Part shown: positions 54,405-62,115 of the stretch, piece after piece
How positions within the stretch are numbered: the first letter of the stretch is position 1
How the letters are laid out: the number at the start of each line of letters is the position of its first letter
Source of the DNA: Mucilaginibacter corticis
GTDB taxonomy: Bacteria > Bacteroidota > Bacteroidia > Sphingobacteriales > Sphingobacteriaceae
Length of the DNA stretch: 64,000 nucleotides
Direction: 5' to 3'
NCBI RefSeq assembly: GCF_007558865.1
Contig: NZ_VLPK01000002.1
Span: 620,001 to 684,000, forward strand
The notes under the pieces: generated by a model
Databases searched by the model: none
Seen by the model: the letters and a program-made list of their open reading frames with translations, nothing else
Told to the model about the DNA's origin: nothing
Program-made: the position numbers and the translations under genes

Positions 54405-57098
54405 ATGAAGCTTACGTTTAGTCAGGAACAACTCAATAGGATTTTTCCATATCACCTAATTATGGATAAAGATCTATCAGTTTTATCCTGTAGTAATAAC
54501 ATTTTAAATTTTATTGATGCTATAAATAATAAAAGCTTTTTGGATGTATTTAATATCAAAAATATTGATCATCCGAAAGATGCATTTACTCCTGACACGC
54601 TGCCTAACTTCATTAACCGCCCCTTAAAGATACAATTAAAGTCTAAACCACAGCTAATTATTGATGGCAGATTTGAAGAATTATCAGATAACGGACAATT
54701 TTTGTTTTATGGCGACCTATGTGCAGTTACCAATGATGATGGTGTATTATTTGAGAATAAGTTACCTGAGCTGGAATTTTATCAATATATCATTAATGAG
54801 ATACCGTCTGATATAGCCGTTTTTAATGTTGACAGAACGTATTTATTTGTAAACTCATCTGTTGAACCTGATCCCGAGATCAGGAAATGGATGGTTAATA
54901 AGAAGGATGAAGATTATTGCATCCTAAAAAATATCCCCATGAGTATAGCCTTAAATCGTAAACGGCTATTTGAAAATGTCTTAAATACAAAAAAGATAAA
55001 ATCATGGGAAGAAAAAATACCTAATGAGGGTGAAGCAAATTACTACTTGCGCAGTTTTTACCCGGTGCTAGATAGTAATGGAGATGTTAAGCAGATTATC
55101 AGGTACGGTGTAAACATTACCGACCGTAAACTTATTGAAGAGCAACTGGTAATTAACGAAAAGCGATACCGCGATCTGTATGCTTATAGCCCGGCATTAA
55201 TTTACACGCATAACCTCGATGGGAAATTATTGTCATGTAACCCGGCTATATTAAATATATTAGGTTATAGGGAAGAGGATATCGTTGATACGGATATTCA
55301 AAACCTGTTGCCGGTATATGACCGTAAAAATATCAGGCGTGATTACTTTGATAAAATTATAAAAGAAGGAAAAAGTAAAGGCATTTTCCGTGTGATACCG
55401 AAACAAGGTAATAAGGTATTGTACCTGTATTATCAAAATTATCTTGTTGATGAATCTGATTCGTCGTCATATGTAATTGGTTTCTCGCAGGATATTACTG
55501 ACCGTATCAATACAGAAAAGAAACTGCGTATGGCTAAACTTGCTACAGAGAATGTGGCCAAGCAAAAGCAGATCTTCCTGGCTAACATGAGCCATGAGAT
55601 ACGGACGCCGATTAACGGAATTTTGGGGTTAAATAAGCTTTTGTTAAAAACTAAGTTGGATATACAGCAAGAAAATTATGTTAAGCTAAGTTCAGAGTCT
55701 ATCAATAATCTGCTGATCATTATTAATGATATTCTGGATATTGAGAAGATAGGGTTTGGAAAAATTGAATTTGAGACCAATCCATTCAATATTTCTGATA
55801 AAGTACTTAGAACCATACAACTCTTTCAATATAAAGCCAAAGAGAAAGACCTGGAACTGGTATTTGATAACAATATAGCTGCAGACTTTATAGTTAACGG
55901 CGACCAATACCGGTTTGCCCAGATCATGTCGAACCTATTAAGCAATGCCATAAAATTCACACAGACTGGGTCAATTACAGTGTCAATGAGTGTGATTAAT
56001 GAAATGCAGAATAAAGTAATGCTTGAGTTTTCTGTAAGAGATACCGGTATAGGTATCAATGAAGAGGACGTTTTGAAAATATTTAAACCTTTTGAACAGG
56101 CATCACAAAGCATTACCCGTAAATATGGAGGTACAGGCCTTGGTTTATCTATTTGTAAAAAATTAATTGAGCTGTTAGATGGCAGTATAAACGTTTACAG
56201 CCAGGTAGGTAAAGGGTCTGAATTTATATTTACCATACCGTTTGAACGGAATTATGTATATAAGGAAGAAAAAAATCAGTCTTCGGTTATTAATTATTCA
56301 AAATTAAGGGATAAGAAGATCTTGATTGGAGAGGATGTTGAACTGAACCAGTTTTTGATAAAAAATCTCCTGGAATCATGGGGCTGCACGGTTGATGTTG
56401 TTGATAATGGTATAAGGATAATTGAAATGTTAACATTAAGTGATTATGATATCATCTTAATGGATATACAAATGCCGGTAATGGATGGTTTAACTGCTGC
56501 TAAACATATCAGGGGTATGGACGACCCGACTAAGGCTAACATACCTATACTTGCCTTTACTGCAAGCGTAATGCAGGAAGATATTAACAAGTACCGTAAT
56601 GTTAAAATGAACGATTTTATTTTAAAACCTTATTCGGATGAGCTGCTGCATGAAAAGCTTATATCGGTTTTAAATGTAAATGACCCTGCCGATGTACTGA
56701 CAAATGTTGAAAATGAGGAAGTAAGTAACGAACCCGTTGTTTCTGCATCAAAGCTATATGATTTAACAGAGATCAGGTCTTTAAGCCGTAATGATGAAAA
56801 GATCTTTAACAAGATCATTAATATGCTGATCAGCACACTTTCTGTTGAAGCTGAAAATATCAAATCATCTGCAATGGATAATGATTGGGAAACCGTATCA
56901 GGCATTGTTCACAAAATAAAGACATCCTTAATTCATATCCGGGTAGACTCCTTAAAGGATATTATCCTGAACCTGGAAAAGAATTACAATAATTATGACC
57001 AGGAAAGTCTTAATTCGTTTGTAGATGAATTATGTAATACACTTGCAGAAGTTGTTGGCTGCCTGAAAAATGATATAGACACCTTAATAGAAGGTTAA
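54405..57098 (+). CDS. Hybrid histidine kinase: HNOBA-like - PAS - PAS - kinase - receiver - HPt
   Basis: This 897-residue cytosolic protein ends with a kinase core (H397 in NMSHEIRTP; N-box LLSNAIKFT; DTGIGI; GGTGLGLSI), a receiver (D687 in LMDIQMP) and an HPt domain (H836 in VHKIKTS). Two PAS-like domains occupy about 125-245 and 255-380. The first 110 residues begin IFPYHLIMDKDLSVLSCSNN, which resembles the HNOBA domain found with haem-nitric-oxide sensors (H-NOX). No H-NOX gene is in the window. It faces the receiver gene of the EPS initiation operon and is the most likely source of its phosphate, by way of the HPt domain. Confidence 0.91.
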   Translation: MKLTFSQEQLNRIFPYHLIMDKDLSVLSCSNNILNFIDAINNKSFLDVFNIKNIDHPKDAFTPDTLPNFINRPLKIQLKSKPQLIIDGRFEELSDNGQFLFYGDLCAVTNDDGVLFENKLPELEFYQYIINEIPSDIAVFNVDRTYLFVNSSVEPDPEIRKWMVNKKDEDYCILKNIPMSIALNRKRLFENVLNTKKIKSWEEKIPNEGEANYYLRSFYPVLDSNGDVKQIIRYGVNITDRKLIEEQLVINEKRYRDLYAYSPALIYTHNLDGKLLSCNPAILNILGYREEDIVDTDIQNLLPVYDRKNIRRDYFDKIIKEGKSKGIFRVIPKQGNKVLYLYYQNYLVDESDSSSYVIGFSQDITDRINTEKKLRMAKLATENVAKQKQIFLANMSHEIRTPINGILGLNKLLLKTKLDIQQENYVKLSSESINNLLIIINDILDIEKIGFGKIEFETNPFNISDKVLRTIQLFQYKAKEKDLELVFDNNIAADFIVNGDQYRFAQIMSNLLSNAIKFTQTGSITVSMSVINEMQNKVMLEFSVRDTGIGINEEDVLKIFKPFEQASQSITRKYGGTGLGLSICKKLIELLDGSINVYSQVGKGSEFIFTIPFERNYVYKEEKNQSSVINYSKLRDKKILIGEDVELNQFLIKNLLESWGCTVDVVDNGIRIIEMLTLSDYDIILMDIQMPVMDGLTAAKHIRGMDDPTKANIPILAFTASVMQEDINKYRNVKMNDFILKPYSDELLHEKLISVLNVNDPADVLTNVENEEVSNEPVVSASKLYDLTEIRSLSRNDEKIFNKIINMLISTLSVEAENIKSSAMDNDWETVSGIVHKIKTSLIHIRVDSLKDIILNLEKNYNNYDQESLNSFVDELCNTLAEVVGCLKNDIDTLIEG

Positions 57099-57142
57099 CC
57101 ATTTTTCAGGCAGACAATGCCAATTATTAATATAGGTCGTTA

Positions 57143-58681
57143 TTATTCTGCCAGTTCTTTAGCCAGGTAAGGTGCCAGGTACATCAGCCTTGAGGCATTT
57201 TCTAAATGCCAGAAATAGATCCGGTTATTGCGATTGCCGCCAAGCAGCGGGCCAATTACATAAAGATTAGGAGCCGCTTCAAATTTATCATTCACATAAA
57301 CACCTTTGCCTGATAAATTCATTTTGCAAAGCTTATTATGTACAAGATTATACAGTAAACGGCTTGATGAACAATCCAGGTTGTCAGAGCCAGAGCAATT
57401 TATAACTATTTTAAAACCTGCGTCGTACTTTTTAGCCGGCCTATTCTCATCAATATAATTTATCACGCCAAGCCCATCTGCCGACTCTAAGCTTACTGCG
57501 GCACCTTTTACCAATTGCAGTTGGCCGCTGTTTATCCATGATTGCGCGCCGCCTTTATAATCATTACCGGCCCTTCTGAATATATTGCTTAACTGCATTC
57601 CATAAATGCCGAAAAAGGTATTTTTTGCATCATCATCCAATTGATTCAGCATTTCAATAGTACACCCGATTATCTTGTCAATGCTTGATGTAATAACTAC
57701 GCCATCCTGTGTAGCTATCTTAATGTCTTTCCGTGCAGCATCGATCAGGGCTTCCAGGTTAAAGCTTTCTTTTGATTTTAGTTCGTTAAGATTTACTAAT
57801 GGATTATCAACGAATGTGTCGTTTGAGATATGGTTAGGCAGGCTGCCACTTTTAGATAATACGGTTATTTTATTGATCAAAGCCTTTATATCGGGATGTC
57901 CTGACAGTAAATATAAAAACTCAAGACTACTGGCATTTGAACCAATAATTAAAATGTTTTTTTCGGTTTCGTTTGCGCCGCTTAATACATGCCTTATCTT
58001 TTCAATATTAGTTTCTGTATCAGGTTCGTAAACATCTTTTATGTAAAGAATATTATCATCCAAAGCTGATGGGTCAACAATTTCCCCAGATGGTGCAGAA
58101 CCTGTAGCAACTACCAGTTTGCGGGTTTTGATTTTGTCAGTTGATCTATCCGCTTTCTCAAAAGTGATTTCGTACAGATCGCCTTCGGTAACCTCAACAT
58201 TTATAGCCTCCGCGTTTATTGTATTAACAGTAGCAAGGCCTTTTTCTTCTACAGTTTTTAAAGCTTTGTTAAACCTGAGCAACTGATATTTACCAAAAAT
58301 AAACCTTGGGATGTAAACCTTGTACCAGTCTTTCTCTTCAATGGCTTTACGATTATTTTCATACCATGTTTTAGATGTATTACCATTATTTAATACATAA
58401 TGATTGTGCAGCTCTTCCATGTTTGCATAAAGCCATTCAAAAAACAGCGCTCTTTCCTTATCTGAGGTAAAAAAGTCATTTATAGAGGTAATGGTTAACG
58501 CGTTCTGCGATGACCGGGAACCATAGGGGATACCTTTCCAAAACTCATGGTGCTTTTCAATTACCGTAATTGATAATTTATTCTGCGGATTGTTTTGGAG
58601 TACCAAGTTATTAAATAATTCTATCAGGGTTGATGTACAGGCAATACCACTCCCAATTATTACAATATCATTAGTTTGCAT
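57143..58681 (-). CDS. FAD/NAD(P)-binding oxidoreductase of unclear substrate
   Basis: This 512-residue protein has an N-terminal dinucleotide-binding motif (IVIIGSGIACTSTLIEL) with a downstream KHHEFWKGIPYG segment, a second glycine-rich nucleotide site (NILIIGSNASSLEFLYL, about residue 240), and VVATGSAPSG. This matches the FAD-NAD(P)-binding family (NAD_binding_9 type), related in plan to flavin N-hydroxylating monooxygenases. The substrate is unknown. Its gene starts 8 bases after the aminotransferase gene, so both are in one operon. It may act on the amino sugar or on the carrier-bound amino acid; neither can be shown from sequence. Confidence 0.82.
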   Translation of the reverse strand: MQTNDIVIIGSGIACTSTLIELFNNLVLQNNPQNKLSITVIEKHHEFWKGIPYGSRSSQNALTITSINDFFTSDKERALFFEWLYANMEELHNHYVLNNGNTSKTWYENNRKAIEEKDWYKVYIPRFIFGKYQLLRFNKALKTVEEKGLATVNTINAEAINVEVTEGDLYEITFEKADRSTDKIKTRKLVVATGSAPSGEIVDPSALDDNILYIKDVYEPDTETNIEKIRHVLSGANETEKNILIIGSNASSLEFLYLLSGHPDIKALINKITVLSKSGSLPNHISNDTFVDNPLVNLNELKSKESFNLEALIDAARKDIKIATQDGVVITSSIDKIIGCTIEMLNQLDDDAKNTFFGIYGMQLSNIFRRAGNDYKGGAQSWINSGQLQLVKGAAVSLESADGLGVINYIDENRPAKKYDAGFKIVINCSGSDNLDCSSSRLLYNLVHNKLCKMNLSGKGVYVNDKFEAAPNLYVIGPLLGGNRNNRIYFWHLENASRLMYLAPYLAKELAE

Positions 58682-58689
58682 AGTGTAAA

Positions 58690-59793
58690 TTAATAATTGT
58701 TAAGTATTTCAATTACCTGCAGTACCTCATCTTCGGTATGCGAAAAGGAGCATGGTATACTAAGCGTAGTATTATGAATCTCGTCAGTTAACGGAAACTC
58801 TCCTTTAATATTCTCGCCTTTTAAAGCATTTTGACGATGTGGCGGGATAGGATAGTGTATAGCCGTCCCTACACCTTTGTCTGCCAGGTATTTCTGCAGG
58901 TCGTCACGTTTTTCATGCCTGATGTTATAAATATGAAATACATCATAATGATCTTCGTTAACATCAGGTAAAATGAAATCGTCTTTTAAATTGTCAAAAT
59001 AAAGTTTCGCAAGTTTATTCCTGTGCGCGTTCATTTCATCAAGATACTTAAGCTTTACACTTAAAAAACCTGCCTGCATTTCGTCAAGGCGGTTATTGTA
59101 CCCTACAATTTCATTGTGATACTTAATCTCTGACCCATAGTTGCGCAATTGTATAATTGTGCGTACATGCTCAGGGGCGTTACAAATTATTCCTCCCGCG
59201 TCGCCCAAAGCACCCAGGTTTTTGGTAGGGTAGAAGCTAAAAGCCGCAAACTCTCCAAATGTGCCTATCAATTTGTTTTTGTAAGTAGCACCATGTGCCT
59301 GCGCGCAATCTTCAATTAAGTAAAGGTTATATTTTTCTTTAATACGCATGATCTCATCCATATCACAGGCTTTGCCATACAAATGCACTATCATTAAAGC
59401 TTTTGTTTTAGGCGTAATAGCTTCCTCTATTTTAGTTACATCAATATTATACGTATGGATATTGGGTTCAATCAGCACCGGCTTTAGCTGGCAATTTAAA
59501 ATAGCCAGTATAGTTGCTATATAAGTATGTGCAGGTACAATTACTTCGCTCCCTGCAGGCAGGTTACATGCTTTTAAAGACAAAATTAAAGCATCTAAGC
59601 CGTTTGAGATACCGAGAAAAGAGTTTACCGAGTGGTAAGCAGCAAATTCTTTTTCGAAGGACTCAAGTTCACTACCTAATATATAGTGGCCATTGTCAAG
59701 TACTTTGTTAAATTTTTCGTGGAATGCTTCTGTAAAGGGCGCGTTTAAGCGTTTAAGGTTTTCGTATGGGATCATGGCAATAAGGGGGTTCAT
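58690..59793 (-). CDS. DegT/DnrJ/EryC1 aminotransferase, probable 3-keto-6-deoxysugar aminotransferase (FdtB/QdtB-like)
   Basis: This 367-residue PLP enzyme has the cofactor lysine K191 in FYPTKNLGALGDAG, D162 in EDCAQAHGA, GISNGLDAL near the N-terminus and HYPIPPHRQ near the end. The last two patterns are typical of FdtB/QdtB enzymes that make dTDP-3-amino-3,6-dideoxyhexoses. The ketoisomerase that would supply the substrate is at 16419-16805. The start could also be the ATG at 59775 (MIPYENLKRL), which many relatives use. It is the first gene of a two-gene operon with the FAD protein. An alternative is a general sugar aminotransferase of the same family. Confidence 0.88.
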   Translation of the reverse strand: MNPLIAMIPYENLKRLNAPFTEAFHEKFNKVLDNGHYILGSELESFEKEFAAYHSVNSFLGISNGLDALILSLKACNLPAGSEVIVPAHTYIATILAILNCQLKPVLIEPNIHTYNIDVTKIEEAITPKTKALMIVHLYGKACDMDEIMRIKEKYNLYLIEDCAQAHGATYKNKLIGTFGEFAAFSFYPTKNLGALGDAGGIICNAPEHVRTIIQLRNYGSEIKYHNEIVGYNNRLDEMQAGFLSVKLKYLDEMNAHRNKLAKLYFDNLKDDFILPDVNEDHYDVFHIYNIRHEKRDDLQKYLADKGVGTAIHYPIPPHRQNALKGENIKGEFPLTDEIHNTTLSIPCSFSHTEDEVLQVIEILNNY

Positions 59794-60079
59794 TAATATC
59801 CTCTTATAATTATTATTAAGGCTAAAGGAATAAGTTTAATATTCAAATAATCGGCATTACTTAACTATAACTATATAGTAAAACGTTTCTGCAGTAATTT
59901 GAGCCTAATTTATTAATAAAATCGGAATTAATTTTTAATCGCTTAATTTATATGCAAATATTAATAAATATATAATATTGTTAAAGCTGCATTTAACAAA
60001 TAATGCAGGAATTTTAAATTAAAAACGATGTATTTGTTGATTTGCTATTAGGCACTAACGAATGTATTATATTGATAAA

Positions 60080-60131
60080 GATTTGATCCGGTTATTGATT
60101 TATTATAAAAGGATCAAATCAATAACCGGAT
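60080..60131. repeat. Two overlapping, mutually exclusive inverted repeats
   Basis: Stem A pairs ATCCGGTTATTGATTT (60086-60101) with its exact complement at 60116-60131 (14-base loop). Stem B pairs GATTTGATCC (60080-60089) with GGATCAAATC (60111-60120). Bases 60086-60089 and 60116-60120 are shared, so only one stem can form at a time. Confidence 0.6.
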
Positions 60132-60167
60132 TCTGGTTCTACGGAGAGTTATGATGTACGCTGCAAC

Positions 60168-60296
60168 TTAAAAGCTGTACAGGCCATGCGTTTTATCAAA
60201 TGTTTCATCCGGATCACAAATGGCATTTGAGCACTCGTAAATAAAAATATTGCGCAATAGCAATATGTAAATTGTGAGAAAAAATACTAATATCAT
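60168..60296 (-). CDS. Small 42-residue membrane protein
   Basis: ATG at 60296 opens a frame for MILVFFLTIYILLLRNIFIY, then ECSNAICDPDETFDKTHGLY and SF before a stop. It has one N-terminal helix and a short hydrophilic tail with two cysteines (C-x4-C), a layout that suits a single-pass small protein. It lies in the gap upstream of the aminotransferase gene on the same strand, about 370 bases before it. No family is recognised. The other two frames of this stretch have stops or look less protein-like. Confidence 0.45.
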   Translation of the reverse strand: MILVFFLTIYILLLRNIFIYECSNAICDPDETFDKTHGLYSF

Positions 60297-60779
60297 GACG
60301 ACGATTTATAATAATTGGTTCCGTAATTAACTAATTAAATAGCGGTTCATTGCACAATAGGCGTACTTTTTTTTAATCTTAATGTTACAATAAATTAAAG
60401 TATAGCAATACTTAAATTATTTCTTTTTAGTTTATTTGCAATATGAAAATAAACTTTTGAAATCGTTTGTAGTTTTAGTGCTTTATATGCTGCGGATAAG
60501 TAGTTTGTTTACCTAAAAAGAGCATTCTAATATCAATCTAATTTACCATTGATGACTAAGTCTTAAATTTGATTGTTTAAAATAAACTACTCGTTTTTAA
60601 AATCTTTTCTTTAACCTGTTTTTGTATCACAGCTTTAATAATTATAATTTTTACAGTTTTAAAGTCTAATAACAAAAAGTTCTTTAAAGATTCATGCTTA
60701 GGTAATTATTCTTTTATAACCTTTGTGTGTGTAAGTAGTCGCAAAATTTATAATTATATTAGTAAGCAAAATTATCTAT

Positions 60780-61946
60780 ATGGATCTACTCAATTCCAAA
60801 TTTGTATATAGCGAAAGACGGTTAAACTGGATAGACTATGACAAAGGAATTAGCATAATTTTAGTGGGTTATGCACATTGCTTTTTTACTTTAAAGGGCT
60901 ATGGCCCTAATATAGAAGCTTACCCCATCATAAATGATCTTGACGTTTTTTTATACGGCTTTAGGATGCCTTTATTCTTTATCATTTCTGGTATGTTCTT
61001 AGCAAAGAGTTTACAGAAGAAATCGCTATCCGGCTACATTAGTGCGCGTGCAGATACTATATTGTATCCATTATTTATTTGGGGAATATTTGAAATATCC
61101 TTGAAGATCATTAACGCACGGTTTAATCCATCCATTGCCCATGAGGGTGCAAGTTCGATGGATTATCTTTACTTAATTATTAACCCGCGTGTTACGGGGC
61201 ACTTTTGGTACTTGAATACTTTGTTTTGTATTGGAGTTATTTATGCAATATTGAAATCAATTCTTAAATGGTCGGCAAATTTCCAGATAGTACTGGGGCT
61301 TGCGCTTTATGCATTTTCTTCTTACATCCATATTAATAAACTTAACTATGGTGTAATTACCGATATTTGCGAATACTATTTCTTTTTCGCGCTTGGCGAC
61401 CTTATTTCTGACATTGTTCCTTCCGGAAAAAACATAAAACGATCTACTTTATGGCTGATGTTTGTGCCTTTGGTTATTGCGTTTTTTGTGGTGCAATATT
61501 TTTGCTGGGATATTAACATCAGGAAAAGTTTGGATGGCATAAGCTATGTTGAGCACAGGTTACCACATTTATATCTGGCGCAGGTATTGGTTGGTTGTGC
61601 TTTTTCTGTGATCCTTTCCTTTTTGTTACAAGAGTACAAGGCCTTTAAGTTTTTGCGCATAATTGGCTATCATTCTTTATATGTTTATGCTATGCAGATC
61701 ATAGCAATGACGTTTGCACGTATCATTTTCTATAAGATCTGTAAGATATCATACGTTCCTGTTCTTTTTGTACTTGTATGGGCGTCAGGTGTGATACTTC
61801 CGATCGTGTTTTATAACTTTTGCCTGCGCTTTAATCTGTGGCGGTTATTTACCTTTAAAAAACCGGTAAGGCAAGTGGAATACTTACAGAATAATAATAT
61901 TTTCAGCTTCAAAACATCCGATAACCTCAGTAGTGCTGATAAATAA
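60780..61946 (+). CDS. Membrane acyltransferase, AT3 family
   Basis: This 388-residue protein has about ten membrane helices. It opens with RRLNWIDYDKGISIILVGYA, which carries the family W-D-x-x-K-G pattern, then a histidine at the end of the first helix (YAHCF), and later RMPLFFIISGMFLAKS. Family members transfer acetyl, succinyl or similar groups to sugars on the way across the membrane. It probably decorates the EPS or a related glycan; it differs in sequence and length from the AT3 protein at 21749-22753. It is followed by a good terminator, so it is transcribed alone. Confidence 0.89.
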   Translation: MDLLNSKFVYSERRLNWIDYDKGISIILVGYAHCFFTLKGYGPNIEAYPIINDLDVFLYGFRMPLFFIISGMFLAKSLQKKSLSGYISARADTILYPLFIWGIFEISLKIINARFNPSIAHEGASSMDYLYLIINPRVTGHFWYLNTLFCIGVIYAILKSILKWSANFQIVLGLALYAFSSYIHINKLNYGVITDICEYYFFFALGDLISDIVPSGKNIKRSTLWLMFVPLVIAFFVVQYFCWDINIRKSLDGISYVEHRLPHLYLAQVLVGCAFSVILSFLLQEYKAFKFLRIIGYHSLYVYAMQIIAMTFARIIFYKICKISYVPVLFVLVWASGVILPIVFYNFCLRFNLWRLFTFKKPVRQVEYLQNNNIFSFKTSDNLSSADK

Positions 61947-61973
61947 TTTAAGCAATCGCGTTAGCTTATTATA

Positions 61974-62010
61974 AAACAAAGAACCACCGGTCCAGGTGGT
62001 TTTTTGTTTT
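61974..62010 (+). terminator. Intrinsic terminator after the second AT3 gene
   Basis: Stem AACCACC, loop GGTCCA, GGTGGTT, extended on both sides by an A-rich/T-rich pairing and followed by TTTTTGTTTT. It lies about 30 bases past the stop codon at 61946 and marks the end of the EPS locus. Confidence 0.9.
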
Positions 62011-62115
62011 AACATGACTATACAAGAATAATTGTTGTTAAATAGGTTATAATAATATAACTTTATCGTTAACCAATTGATAACTGTACATCGCCAAGGT
62101 ATAGCTTGCTGAATT

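Larger units (their letters stand above)
59794..60779. other. 986-base divergent intergenic region with one small ORF and overlapping hairpins
   Basis: This is the longest gap in the window, between the aminotransferase gene (minus strand) and the AT3 gene (plus strand). It is very AT-rich. Inside are overlapping inverted repeats (60080-60131) and a 42-residue membrane ORF on the minus strand (60168-60296). No other gene or clear promoter was found; an unannotated regulatory RNA is possible. Confidence 0.6.
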
